NCBI RefSeq assembly: GCF_035590735.1
Contig: NZ_CP141595.1
Coordinates: 3,257,001-3,321,000 of the forward strand
Direction of reading: 5' to 3'
Length of the DNA: 64,000 bases
From: Rossellomorea aquimaris
GTDB taxonomy: Bacteria > Bacillota > Bacilli > Bacillales > Bacillaceae_B
The notes below the pieces were generated by a model that worked only from the letters and a program-made list of their open reading frames with translations, was not told the origin of the DNA and ran no database searches. Positions 1 through 8,171 of the stretch are shown here, one piece after another. A program made the position numbers and the translations under genes. Each line of letters opens with the position of its first letter. Positions within the stretch are counted from its first letter, which is position 1.

Positions 1-727
1 CCAGAAGCTCCTTTACTTCACGATCTGTTTCAGCGGTAATTCGTTGTTTCTCGGCATCCCCCATTGAGAGGTATTCCTGTGCCTTTGATTCACGTTCTGA
101 AATCATACGCGTATAGACAGAGTTCTCATTTGCTTCCGGTAAATCCGTACGCTTCATGCGGACATCCTGAACGACGATCCCGTATCCATCCCGTTCAAGA
201 AGCTCGTTCACTTTGTCCGTCACCCGATCGTTCAAACTTCCCCGGGAAGACTTTTCATCATTGATGATTTCATCATACTCCAATTGTCCGAGCTCCGACC
301 TGACGACTGAGTAGATGAACTCTTCCATTTTCGTCTCTGCGTTGATGACCGTCCTTGCATTCTTGATCATTTTAAGAGGATCTTCGATACGCCACACGGC
401 ATAATTGTCTATGAGCATCCGCTTCTTATCTTTCGTATTGATTTCAGCTTCCGTCACATCATATGTCATTTGATGCTTGGGCAGGGTTGTAACAGACTGA
501 ATGAACGGGAGCTTATATTTCAAACCTGGTTCTTTGTCTATTCTTACGACTTCCCCAAATTGACGGACGACTTTATACTCTCCTTCTTTGACAATGAAGA
601 GACTGTTAAACAGCAGAAGAAGTACGGCTGCGAGAATGACTAGGAAGATTCCTAATTTTGTATAACGCTTCCACTCAATAGGTTCTTTCTTTTTCTGATT
701 GATGTCAAAGACGTTTTGATCACTCAT
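1..727 (-). CDS. hflC: HflC, SPFH/Band 7 modulator of FtsH protease (3' end outside window)
   Basis: Membrane-anchored SPFH-domain protein. In other bacteria HflC forms a complex with HflK that surrounds and modulates the FtsH membrane protease. The visible 242 residues show a charged N-terminal tail, one membrane segment (about residues 25-45, LGIFLVILAAVLLLLF) and the prohibitin-like domain with its coiled-coil onset (TRMISERESKAQEYLSMGDAEKQR). The ATG (725-727) follows a GAAGTGAAGAG ribosome site and overlaps the hflK stop by 8 bases, so the two genes are translationally coupled. The C-terminus runs off the left edge. In B. subtilis polA follows phoR, so hflKC here lies between phoPR and whatever follows. 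Identity is from recognition; the hflK/hflC assignment follows gene order and sequence type. Confidence 0.88.
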   Translation of the reverse strand, partial: MSDQNVFDINQKKKEPIEWKRYTKLGIFLVILAAVLLLLFNSLFIVKEGEYKVVRQFGEVVRIDKEPGLKYKLPFIQSVTTLPKHQMTYDVTEAEINTKDKKRMLIDNYAVWRIEDPLKMIKNARTVINAETKMEEFIYSVVRSELGQLEYDEIINDEKSSRGSLNDRVTDKVNELLERDGYGIVVQDVRMKRTDLPEANENSVYTRMISERESKAQEYLSMGDAEKQRITAETDREVKELL

Positions 728-1682
728 TCTCTTCACTTCCTTCCTGCTTCACCGGGCCGTTTTGATTTTCAAGCTGTCGAATCGGGAAGTATTTCAACGT
801 TTCTCCACTATCCTTCATAATGTATATTTCCGCATTCGGAAGAACATTCTCCAGGGTTTCTAATACAAGTCGTTTTCTCGTGATCTCAGGATTCGATTTG
901 TATTCGTTATACAACTTATCGAATACGGCTACATCTCCACGGGCCTGCTCCACACGTGCAATTTTATCCCCTTTTGCCCTGGACATGACCGCATCTTTTT
1001 CACCTTGCGCTTCATTTGATCGCTGGTTCCGATATTTTTTTGCTTCATTGATTTTCGTATTCATCGTTTCCCTTGCGTCCGTCACGGCTGTAAAGGCTGA
1101 TCGAACTTCTGCATTCGGCAGCTCGACATCCTGCAGTTTCACTGCAAGAATGGAAATACCAATATCGTAATCATCAATCAGGGTGGTTAGTAAGTCTCTT
1201 ACTTCCGCCTCGATTTCCGCTTTTCCCGACGTTAACGCATCATCTATCAAGGAGCTCCCAATAATGCTTCTTAAAGAAGATGAAGTAGCATCGTAAAGAA
1301 TTTCCTTTGGGTTGTCAGAGTTAAATAAGTAAGTTTCAGGATCCGTAATTTTCCATTGAACCACAAGATCAGCGAGAACGATGTACTCATCTCCCGTAAT
1401 CATTTTGGTCTCTTTCGGAAAGTCCTTGATCTTCCCGTCTTTTTCTTCATATCCAAATTGAAGACTGAAGGTTTCTTTAGACAGCACTTCCACTGATTGC
1501 AACGGCCATGGCATCTTGAAGTGCAGCCCAGGCTCAACGACCGGCTCTCCCGCTTCTCCAAACGTCAATACAAGCGCTTGTTCTGATTCATCAACGGTAT
1601 ACCAGGAAGTCAATAATACAACAATTAAAAGAACGGCTGCCAAAACCATCCCTGTCACCATGTAAATTCGCTTTAAACTCAT
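720..1682 (-). CDS. hflK: HflK, SPFH/Band 7 modulator of FtsH protease
   Basis: Partner of HflC; the HflKC complex is known to modulate FtsH-dependent membrane-protein turnover. The 320-residue protein has one N-terminal membrane helix (about residues 8-28, MVLAAVLLIVVLLTSW), the start motif TVDESEQALVLTFGEA of the Band 7 domain, and a charged coiled-coil (ARETMNTKINEAKKYRNQR, then AKGDKIARVEQARGDVAVF). I chose the ATG at 1682 because GGGAGGG stands about 8 bases upstream; an in-frame upstream extension to 1760 lacks such a site and adds a non-conserved basic tail. The stop overlaps hflC. The gene lies downstream of phoR but is separated from it by a strong terminator, so it probably has its own promoter in the 1683-1900 interval, which I could not define. 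Confidence 0.88.
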   Translation of the reverse strand: MSLKRIYMVTGMVLAAVLLIVVLLTSWYTVDESEQALVLTFGEAGEPVVEPGLHFKMPWPLQSVEVLSKETFSLQFGYEEKDGKIKDFPKETKMITGDEYIVLADLVVQWKITDPETYLFNSDNPKEILYDATSSSLRSIIGSSLIDDALTSGKAEIEAEVRDLLTTLIDDYDIGISILAVKLQDVELPNAEVRSAFTAVTDARETMNTKINEAKKYRNQRSNEAQGEKDAVMSRAKGDKIARVEQARGDVAVFDKLYNEYKSNPEITRKRLVLETLENVLPNAEIYIMKDSGETLKYFPIRQLENQNGPVKQEGSEENE

Positions 1683-1912
1683 ACGCGCCCTCCCTTTTCT
1701 ATCTCTATATCTTATTAATCGCCTACTAAGATATACGGACTTACTACAAAAAGGTTTCAAGAATATTAAGAGAATGTGACAAAGTGAGGGCGTTACTTTA
1801 GTGGGCTCGAGGTGAGTGGATCCCTAACTGAATGCATCCATCAGCTGGCAAGTGAAGTTTTGACCCACACCTGCATTCATTCCGTAGATAACGCTTTCAA
1901 ATTAAAAAAGCG

Positions 1913-1945
1913 AAAAGACGAGAACGGGGTTAGTTCTCGTCTTTT
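1913..1945 (-). terminator. Rho-independent terminator of phoPR
   Basis: A 13-base perfect stem (AAAAGACGAGAAC / GTTCTCGTCTTTT) closes a 7-base loop and is followed on the minus strand by CGCTTTTTT. It lies about 100 bases after the phoR stop. It occupies part of the 365-base interval between phoR and hflK; apart from it I see nothing firm there. Confidence 0.85.
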
Positions 1946-2047
1946 CTTAACACCTTGGATGAAGGGGTTTCACTTAGTATCGTAACACCCTTTTATTAAC
2001 AGGATTTAAACCTATTGTAAATACAATGTAAAATAATTGTAAACTTA

Positions 2048-3847
2048 CTAGGATTTGCTTGTCCCTTCACCCAACGAATAGCTTGAAGACTGTTTGTATA
2101 AGGAGACCGTGAACGTCGTACCTTCATTCACTTCACTGTCTACTTCAATTTTTCCTTCATGGGCTTCGATAATATGCTTCACAATGGCTAAACCTAAGCC
2201 CGTTCCACCAGAATTACGGCTTCTTGCTTTGTCCACGCGATAAAATCGTTCAAAAATACGTGGAAGTTCTTCTTTACTGATTCCCATCCCGTTATCCTTG
2301 ACGCTCACATGAACCATTTCCTTATCTTCTGTCACTGAAATCAAGACATCCCCACCTTTTGGAGTGTAAACAATCGCATTACTGACCAGATTAATGAAAA
2401 CTTGTTTTAATCGGTAGGAGTCTACATCCGCAAGACCTCTTGACTCAAAGGACGTTTTTAGGGATATATCTTTTGACTTGGCTTTTTCTTTCAATATCGG
2501 AATCACATCTTCAATTAAACCGGCAATCTCTACTTCCTGCAGAGAAAGCTCGAACCCCTGCTTTTCAATCTTGGACAATTCCAATAAATCTTGTATAAGG
2601 GATTGCAGGCGGTCGCTTTCCATCAGAATGATATCCAGGAAAGATTTTAACGTATCCGGGTCATTCATCGCCCCATCCAATAGTGTCTCAGAGAAACCTT
2701 TAATGGATGTGATCGGTGTCTTCAACTCATGAGAGACATTCGCTACGAAATCTTTTCTCATTTGCTCGAGCTTTTTGAGTTCCGTGATGTCATGGAATAC
2801 CACGACAATCCCTTTCCACTCATCGTTATGACCGATGATGGGAGCCCCATATACTTCATAATGCTTTCTTTCAATTTTATGAGGAAGAAGGATTTGCTTT
2901 CTTAACCGTTCTTCAGTCATGAAGATCTCTTCCACAAGCTTATTCACTTCCTGATAGTGAATGACTTCATGGTATCTTACTTTTTTCAGCTGACTTTCTT
3001 CCAGATTAAAGAAGTCCCTGAACGTCCGGTTCGTCAATACAACAAAACCTCGATGATCAATTAAAAGAAGGGCACTCCCCATGTTTTCAATAAGCGTCGT
3101 TAAGCGGTCCTGCTGCATTTCCTGGGAATTCACCATTTCCTGCAGATTACGGGCGAGAATGTTAATGGAGGTACTTAACATAGTCGTTTCATCAAGGCGG
3201 TCTTCGTATGTCCTCGCCCGATAATTTCCTTTGGCGAGTTCCATTGCCACATTCGTTGCTGATTCAATGGGCTTTGTATACCTCACCGTAATTCTCGATC
3301 CCAAAATGATAATGAGAATTAACGCAAGCCCTAAAGAAATGGAAAGCACAAACCAAATTTGCTGTATTCCTTTCTCAAAGGCTTCTACCTCGGTGCTCAT
3401 GATTAACAGTCCATTTAACTGGTTATTCCCGCCCTTAAGGGGATACCAGTAGTACCTGTACTCCACACCTGCTGTCACAAGTTTTCTATGCTTTTGCTTT
3501 ACATCCCAATTCTCCTGGATTTCATTTATGATCCTCTTTTGCTGAGGACCAACGAGTGATTCCGAGGTTTCCGTATCATGTACGATACTTCCTGACTTAT
3601 CAAGAATCGTAATCCTGACATCCAATATGTCACTCAATTCTTTGATCATGCCCGGATTGATTTCTTTCGGTGTCCCGTTTTCTTCAATGGAATTAGCCAG
3701 TAACCTTGCCTCTTTTTGAATCCGGGAATTAAATGTATCGAGATAGAAATTCTTGAAAATCTGACCTAAAAGCAAACCAAGTCCTATTAATACAGCAATG
3801 ATCAAGGTGATTAGAGCAAAAAGAAGTTTTGTTCTAAACTTGGTCAT
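2048..3847 (-). CDS. phoR: Sensor histidine kinase PhoR (phosphate limitation)
   Basis: Membrane sensor kinase of the phosphate-starvation two-component system; it phosphorylates PhoP. The 599-residue protein shows TM1 (about 9-28), an extracytoplasmic domain to about 165, TM2 (about 166-187), HAMP, a PAS domain (about 250-355, ending in VFHDITELKKLEQM), the dimerisation/phosphoacceptor motif VANVSHELKTPITS with the phospho-His near residue 375, and a HATPase domain with NLVSNAIVYTP (N box), DNGMGIS (G1) and GGTGLGLAIVK (G2). The ATG overlaps the phoP stop (ATGA-type, 3844-3847), as in B. subtilis. No signs of decay. Recognition by architecture and position is strong. Confidence 0.95.
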   Translation of the reverse strand: MTKFRTKLLFALITLIIAVLIGLGLLLGQIFKNFYLDTFNSRIQKEARLLANSIEENGTPKEINPGMIKELSDILDVRITILDKSGSIVHDTETSESLVGPQQKRIINEIQENWDVKQKHRKLVTAGVEYRYYWYPLKGGNNQLNGLLIMSTEVEAFEKGIQQIWFVLSISLGLALILIIILGSRITVRYTKPIESATNVAMELAKGNYRARTYEDRLDETTMLSTSINILARNLQEMVNSQEMQQDRLTTLIENMGSALLLIDHRGFVVLTNRTFRDFFNLEESQLKKVRYHEVIHYQEVNKLVEEIFMTEERLRKQILLPHKIERKHYEVYGAPIIGHNDEWKGIVVVFHDITELKKLEQMRKDFVANVSHELKTPITSIKGFSETLLDGAMNDPDTLKSFLDIILMESDRLQSLIQDLLELSKIEKQGFELSLQEVEIAGLIEDVIPILKEKAKSKDISLKTSFESRGLADVDSYRLKQVFINLVSNAIVYTPKGGDVLISVTEDKEMVHVSVKDNGMGISKEELPRIFERFYRVDKARSRNSGGTGLGLAIVKHIIEAHEGKIEVDSEVNEGTTFTVSLYKQSSSYSLGEGTSKS

Positions 3848-4563
3848 CGATTTTTAGGCTCCTCCAATTTATATCCAAGCCCTCGGATGGTTTTTATATA
3901 AGTCGGTTTTTTCGTGTTGGATTCTATTTTTTCCCGTAAATGACTGATATGAACATCCACTATTCTGGTGTCCCCGGCAAAATCATAATTCCATACCGCA
4001 CTTAACAGCTGGTCTCTCGTTAAAACCCTGCCTTTATTGTCTGTTAGATATAAAAGAAGTTCGAATTCCTTAGGTGTTAATTCCATTAGTTCACCTTGGA
4101 AATAAGCTTCATACTGTTCCGGATAAACCTTTAATTCTCCCACTTCCTTGTAATCTTTCGGTTCAGTGGAAGATGGTTCCGCCGCTTCCTGTATGGCTTG
4201 ACTGCGTCTTAGAATAGCCTTGACCCTCGCAACCACTTCTCGTGGACTGAACGGCTTTGTCATATAGTCGTCTGCCCCAAGCTCCAGTCCAAGAACTTTA
4301 TCAAATTCGTCATCCTTCGCCGTTAACATAAGAATGGGGATATTAATCTTCCTTTGTCGCAGTTCTTTACACACTTCGATTCCATCCATGGAAGGAAGCA
4401 TCAGGTCAAGAATAATTAAGTCCGGGGATTGCTCAATCGCTTTATCCCTTCCTTCTTCACCATCATGTGCCGTTGTAACGGAATAACCGGATTGCTCAAG
4501 ATTGTACTTTAAGAGTGTTGCAATAGATTGTTCATCATCGACTACCAAGATTTTTTTGCTCAT
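3844..4563 (-). CDS. phoP: Response regulator PhoP (OmpR family)
   Basis: DNA-binding response regulator controlling phosphate-starvation genes. It is 239 residues (B. subtilis PhoP is about 240): receiver domain with the acidic pair VDDE, phosphoacceptor Asp in LIILDLMLPSMDG (about residue 53), conserved Lys in YMTKPFSPRE, then a winged-helix domain ending RGLGYKLEEP. I chose the ATG at 4563 (MSKKILVVDD) because GGAGG sits about 9 bases upstream; the reading frame continues to 4602 without a good site. On the minus strand a TATAAT occurs about 70 bases upstream (around 4630-4635) but I see no convincing -35 or tandem TTAACA-type Pho box, so autoregulation cannot be shown from sequence. Confidence 0.95.
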   Translation of the reverse strand: MSKKILVVDDEQSIATLLKYNLEQSGYSVTTAHDGEEGRDKAIEQSPDLIILDLMLPSMDGIEVCKELRQRKINIPILMLTAKDDEFDKVLGLELGADDYMTKPFSPREVVARVKAILRRSQAIQEAAEPSSTEPKDYKEVGELKVYPEQYEAYFQGELMELTPKEFELLLYLTDNKGRVLTRDQLLSAVWNYDFAGDTRIVDVHISHLREKIESNTKKPTYIKTIRGLGYKLEEPKNR

Positions 4564-4780
4564 TTGTTGTGCCTCCATACAAAAGAAAATTAACCCCAAC
4601 ATCCAACGTAATTATGTAATTGTACTATCATTATAATATAAATCTTGGGGGTTACCATCATTTAGAGAGATTTAATACTTTTTAGTTTTCTTGCTGTACG
4701 TATTAAACCGACCCAAACTTTGTTCTCTTCTTTTATATGATGCACTTCTTCCGCTTTCTTTAACATTTTTATGAATAATA

Positions 4781-4805
4781 AAAAGAGCTATGAATATCAT
4801 AGCTC
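4781..4805 (-). terminator. Terminator of the MaoC-like gene
   Basis: Perfect 9-base stem GAGCTATGA / TCATAGCTC with a 3-base loop, followed on the minus strand by TTTTTATTATT. It starts about 10 bases after the stop of the upstream gene and separates it from phoP. Confidence 0.85.
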
Positions 4806-4815
4806 CTTCAGGTGT

Positions 4816-5292
4816 TTAGAAGTTTTCTAATGCATGGCTATTCATTTTCTCTAGTCGGTGAGGCGGGCAGACTTTGATGGTACCGTTGATGACCTTTTCA
4901 TCTTCTTCATTGGTAGCTGTTACATCAATGGTTACCAAATGAGTGTTGGGATCGACTTCCTTCACTTCAAACAGGAATTGTACTGTTGCATAGTGATAGA
5001 CCGGCTTGGGGAATTCAATGTTTTGCTCTACTATATGAGAGCCCGGACCCGGCAGATATTTAGAAACGGCAGATGTGATGATGCCGGTTAACATGATTGA
5101 AGGAACAATCGGCTTTTTGAATGGCGTTTGAGAAGCATAATCATGCTGGATGTATAATGGATTGGCATCATTTGTGAGCCCTAAGTAAAGAAGCAGTGCA
5201 TTATCTTCTATTTTTTCTGTAAGGGTCAGCTTTTCACCAATCGTCATTTCTTCGATTTTTCTTCCCAGTTTTCTCTTTTTCCCTAATAACAT
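4816..5292 (-). CDS. MaoC-like (R)-specific hydratase / hot-dog domain protein
   Basis: 158-residue single hot-dog domain protein. The segment LTNDANPLYIQHDYASQT followed by KPIVPSIMLTG resembles the hydratase-2 signature (D-x4-H) of MaoC/PhaJ-type enoyl-CoA hydratases, with Asp near residue 44 and His near residue 50. The second half (VEQNIEFPKPVYHYATV) fits the hot-dog core. It probably acts on acyl-CoA intermediates, but the substrate is unknown. The ATG at 5292 has GGAGG 8 bases upstream; an in-frame GTG 15 bases earlier overlaps that site and is unlikely. A perfect catabolite-responsive element lies just upstream (5311-5324), suggesting CcpA control. A MaoC-type gene next to mdh/phoP is common in Bacillus. 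Confidence 0.78.
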   Translation of the reverse strand: MLLGKKRKLGRKIEEMTIGEKLTLTEKIEDNALLLYLGLTNDANPLYIQHDYASQTPFKKPIVPSIMLTGIITSAVSKYLPGPGSHIVEQNIEFPKPVYHYATVQFLFEVKEVDPNTHLVTIDVTATNEEDEKVINGTIKVCPPHRLEKMNSHALENF

Positions 5293-5310
5293 AAGAAGCA
5301 CCTCCACGTA

Positions 5311-5324
5311 TGTAAACGATTACA
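5311..5324. promoter_or_regulatory. cre box (CcpA operator) upstream of the MaoC-like gene
   Basis: TGTAAACGATTACA fits the classical cre consensus TGWNANCGNTNWCA at every position and is palindromic. It ends about 19 bases upstream of the start codon, immediately before the ribosome binding site, a location expected to block transcription when CcpA-HPr(Ser-P) binds. Confidence 0.7.
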
Positions 5325-5482
5325 ATTTTAAATAATAAAAATTGTTTTTATTATCTGTCTATTAATATTTTATCATTTATAGGGTTTCCATACAAAGAGT
5401 TTTTACGCGTTGAGTGATTATTTTAGTAGAACATCATTTTGCAAAGTCTAGTTGGTTAAACTTCCTCGATGAGCGAGTAGTG

Positions 5483-5608
5483 GTTGATTTCCGCTCCAGG
5501 TGCTCGCTTTCCGCGGAGCGTGAGTTGAGCCTGCTCGGGCTTTGACCTGCGGAGTCTCAACTTTCCCGCTATTCCCACAGGAGTCGAGCACCTTCCGCTA
5601 CAATCAAC
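5483..5608. repeat. GC-rich palindromic repeat module (family shared with 43.1-43.7 and 50.3 kb)
   Basis: A 126-base module bounded by GTTGATT / AATCAAC with inner inverted arms GTGCTCG / CGAGCAC and the blocks CGCTTTCCGCGG, GAGCCTGCTCGG and CACAGGAGTCGAGC. The same block order appears, in reverse orientation, at 43493-43618 and in part at 50.3 and 55.6 kb. It occupies an otherwise empty 435-base intergenic stretch and has no coding capacity I would trust. Other cre and terminator sites in the gap are listed separately. Confidence 0.75.
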
Positions 5609-5711
5609 TTTCTGAGTATATTTCTTTAAAAGGAAATAAATAAAAAAATCCTTTTAATACAGAACACTATTATAAAAAGAAACTCGATCATTTCCACCAG
5701 TATTCTTCCAT

Positions 5712-5745
5712 AAAAAAACTGACCCCCAATATGGAAGCCAGTTTT
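5712..5745 (-). terminator. Terminator of the citZ-icd-mdh operon
   Basis: Inverted arms AAAACTG / CAGTTTT around an imperfect inner stem, followed on the minus strand by a run of T, starting 15 bases after the mdh stop. Confidence 0.7.
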
Positions 5746-5759
5746 GGATTGAATGTGTA

Positions 5760-6698
5760 TTAAGCCAAAGAAGACATGACGTTTTTAACAGCTTCTGCAG
5801 AGTTAGCTAGTGCAGCTTTCTCTTCTTCGGTTAGTTCGAGTTCGATGATTTTTTCCAGTCCATTACCACCAAGAATGGTTGGAACACCGAGGTAGATACC
5901 TTCGAATCCGTATTCGCCTTCTAAGTATGCAATAGCTGGGATGACGCGGCGCTGATCCTTAAGGATGGCTTCTACCATTTGTACAAGAGAGGCAGCAGGA
6001 GCATAATAAGCACTTCCGTTGCCCAGAAGGCCTACAATCTCCCCTCCGCCTTTACGGGTACGCTCGACGATCGCGTCTAAACGGTCTTTAGGGATTAATG
6101 TTTCCAGAGGGATTCCTCCGGCGTACGAGTAACGAATAAGAGGAACCATGTCATCCCCATGGCCGCCAAGAACGAATCCTGTAATATCCTTTACAGAAAG
6201 GTTTAATTCTTGAGCGACAAATGTGCGGAAACGAGCTGTATCCAGAACGCCGGATTGTCCGATTACGCGCTCTTTAGGGAAACCGGACTCTTTGAAGACT
6301 GTATATGTCATAGCATCCACCGGGTTTGTCAGAACGATGATGTAGCAATCTGGCGAATACTTAACGATTTGCTGAGTGACCGATTTCATGACCTTTTGAT
6401 TGGTTTGAACCAGATCATCACGGCTCATTCCAGGTTTACGGGCAATCCCTGCAGTGATGACAACGATATCCGAATCCTTTGTATCCTCGTAATTGGAAGT
6501 ACCGATGATGTTTGAATCAAATCCTTGTACCGGGCTCGCTTCAAGCATATCCAGCGCTTTCCCTTTCGTTGGGTCTTCATTTTGAGGAATATCAACCAGT
6601 ACAACATCTCCAAGCTCTTTCTGAGCAAGCATCAATGCTGTTGTTGCCCCTGTAAATCCTCCACCGATAACAGATACTTTTCTACGTTTAATAGCCAT
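5760..6698 (-). CDS. mdh: Malate dehydrogenase
   Basis: NAD-dependent oxidation of malate to oxaloacetate, TCA cycle, cytosol. The 312-residue length equals B. subtilis Mdh. The Rossmann motif GGGFTG is near residue 10, the substrate-binding loop [16 protein letters not shown] near 80-95, NAD contact [10 protein letters not shown], and the catalytic His in [12 protein letters not shown] near residue 178. Two adjacent ATGs follow AGGAGG; I chose the inner one (6698, [10 protein letters not shown]), which gives 7-base spacing. Last gene of the citZ-icd-mdh cluster, 81 bases after icd, with a stem-loop between. Confidence 0.96.
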   Translation of the reverse strand: MAIKRRKVSVIGGGFTGATTALMLAQKELGDVVLVDIPQNEDPTKGKALDMLEASPVQGFDSNIIGTSNYEDTKDSDIVVITAGIARKPGMSRDDLVQTNQKVMKSVTQQIVKYSPDCYIIVLTNPVDAMTYTVFKESGFPKERVIGQSGVLDTARFRTFVAQELNLSVKDITGFVLGGHGDDMVPLIRYSYAGGIPLETLIPKDRLDAIVERTRKGGGEIVGLLGNGSAYYAPAASLVQMVEAILKDQRRVIPAIAYLEGEYGFEGIYLGVPTILGGNGLEKIIELELTEEEKAALANSAEAVKNVMSSLA

Positions 6699-6728
6699 CA
6701 TAATTCCTCCTATTCGTGTCATTATGTA

Positions 6729-6765
6729 AAGGAAGGAGTGCCTCGGTTCGAAGCACCCCATCCTT
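6729..6765 (-). other. Intercistronic stem-loop between icd and mdh
   Basis: AAGGA...TCCTT outer arms with inner arms GGAGTGCCTCG and CGAAGCACCCC form a long imperfect hairpin in the 81-base spacer. It lacks a T-run on the minus strand, so it looks like an mRNA processing or stability element rather than a terminator. Confidence 0.55.
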
Positions 6766-6779
6766 ATTTCAAATTAAAA

Positions 6780-8051
6780 TCATCCCATGTTTTCGATTAA
6801 AGCAGAACCGAACTCAGAACACTTCACTTCTGTTGCTCCATCCATTAGACGGGCAAAGTCATATGTTACGACTTTAGAAGCGATTGTTTTCTCCATGGAT
6901 TTTGTGATCAGGTTAGCAGCTTCTGTCCAACCAAGGTGCTCAAGCATAAGCACACCGGAAAGGATGACAGAGGAAGGATTCACTTTATCCATACCTGCAT
7001 ATTTAGGAGCCGTTCCGTGAGTCGCCTCAAAGATTGCATGTCCTGATTCGTAGTTGATGTTTGCTCCAGGAGCAATACCGATTCCACCAACTTGAGCGGC
7101 TAATGCATCAGAGATATAATCTCCGTTCAGGTTCATTGTTGCCACTACATCAAACTCAGCCGGACGAGTAAGGATTTGCTGTAGGAAAATATCAGCGATT
7201 GAATCCTTCACGATGATCTTACCAGCTGCTTCAGCTTCGGATTGTGCTTTGTTAGCCGCGTCCAATCCGTCAGCTTCTTTGATCTTGTCATATTGAGCCC
7301 AAGTGAATACTTTATCGCCGAACTCTTTCTCAGCAAGCTCGTAACCCCAGTTTTTGAAAGCTCCTTCAGTGAACTTCATGATGTTCCCTTTGTGAACCAA
7401 CGTTACTGATTTACGTCCTTCTGTGATCGCGTAATTGATTGCTGCACGAACAAGACGGTTTGTCCCTTCTTCAGAAACAGGCTTGATCCCGATTCCAGAT
7501 GTCTCTGGGAAACGGATTTTGTTAGCACCCATTTCATCTTGAAGGAAAGTGATTAATTTTTTAACTTCATCTGAACCTTTTGCGTATTCGATACCTGCAT
7601 AGATGTCTTCAGTGTTTTCACGGAAGATGACCATGTCTGTATCTTCAGGACGCTTAACCGGTGATGGAACACCTTCGAAGTAGCGTACCGGACGCAGGCA
7701 AGTGAACAAGTCCAATTCCTGGCGAAGCGCAACGTTCAATGAACGGATTCCGCCGCCGACAGGAGTAGTAAGAGGACCTTTGATCGCGATGAAGTATTCA
7801 CGGATTGCTTCAAGTGTATCATTTGGAAGCCATTCGCCCGTTTTGTTGAATGCCTTTTCCCCCGCATATACTTCTTTCCATGAAATCTTGCGCTCACCTT
7901 TGTATGCTTTTTCAACAGAAGCATCCAGGACGCGTTGAGCTGCTGCCCAAATATCCGGACCCGTTCCGTCACCTTCAATGAATGGGACGATTGGATTGTT
8001 TGGCACATTAAGCTGGCCGTTTTGGTTTGTAATTTTTTCACCTTGTGTCAT
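6780..8051 (-). CDS. icd: Isocitrate dehydrogenase (NADP+)
   Basis: Oxidative decarboxylation of isocitrate to 2-oxoglutarate. At 423 residues it equals B. subtilis Icd (CitC). Visible signatures: [13 protein letters not shown] near the N-terminus; the substrate/phosphorylation-site loop [18 protein letters not shown] (Ser near residue 104) with Arg contacts; metal-binding segment [17 protein letters not shown]; and the nucleotide loop [15 protein letters not shown] at 8051 with GGAGG 7 bases upstream. Second gene of the citZ-icd-mdh operon, 120 bases after citZ; the spacer contains a strong structured hairpin that could set relative expression. Confidence 0.97.
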   Translation of the reverse strand: MTQGEKITNQNGQLNVPNNPIVPFIEGDGTGPDIWAAAQRVLDASVEKAYKGERKISWKEVYAGEKAFNKTGEWLPNDTLEAIREYFIAIKGPLTTPVGGGIRSLNVALRQELDLFTCLRPVRYFEGVPSPVKRPEDTDMVIFRENTEDIYAGIEYAKGSDEVKKLITFLQDEMGANKIRFPETSGIGIKPVSEEGTNRLVRAAINYAITEGRKSVTLVHKGNIMKFTEGAFKNWGYELAEKEFGDKVFTWAQYDKIKEADGLDAANKAQSEAEAAGKIIVKDSIADIFLQQILTRPAEFDVVATMNLNGDYISDALAAQVGGIGIAPGANINYESGHAIFEATHGTAPKYAGMDKVNPSSVILSGVLMLEHLGWTEAANLITKSMEKTIASKVVTYDFARLMDGATEVKCSEFGSALIENMG

Positions 8052-8080
8052 TATGTAACCTCCATTTATTCATTATCAAA

Positions 8081-8122
8081 GGGGATGACCATAAGTGCCT
8101 TATGCATTTAGAGTCATTCCCC
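8081..8122 (-). other. Two-part stem-loop between citZ and icd
   Basis: Outer arms GGGGATGAC / GTCATTCCCC enclose a second perfect hairpin CATAAG-TGC-CTTATG. On the minus strand it is followed by TTTGATAATG, not a clean T-run. It may be an attenuator or an mRNA end-stabilising element. Confidence 0.6.
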
Positions 8123-8171
8123 TTCTCTTATTTATTACACCAATATTTTCACCTTTTGTAAATATTGATGA

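Noticed and set aside
4648..4760. 34-codon minus-strand frame MLKKAEEVHHIKEENKVW before phoP-side intergenic
   Set aside because: Protein-like composition but no ribosome site and sits directly behind a terminator; too little support.
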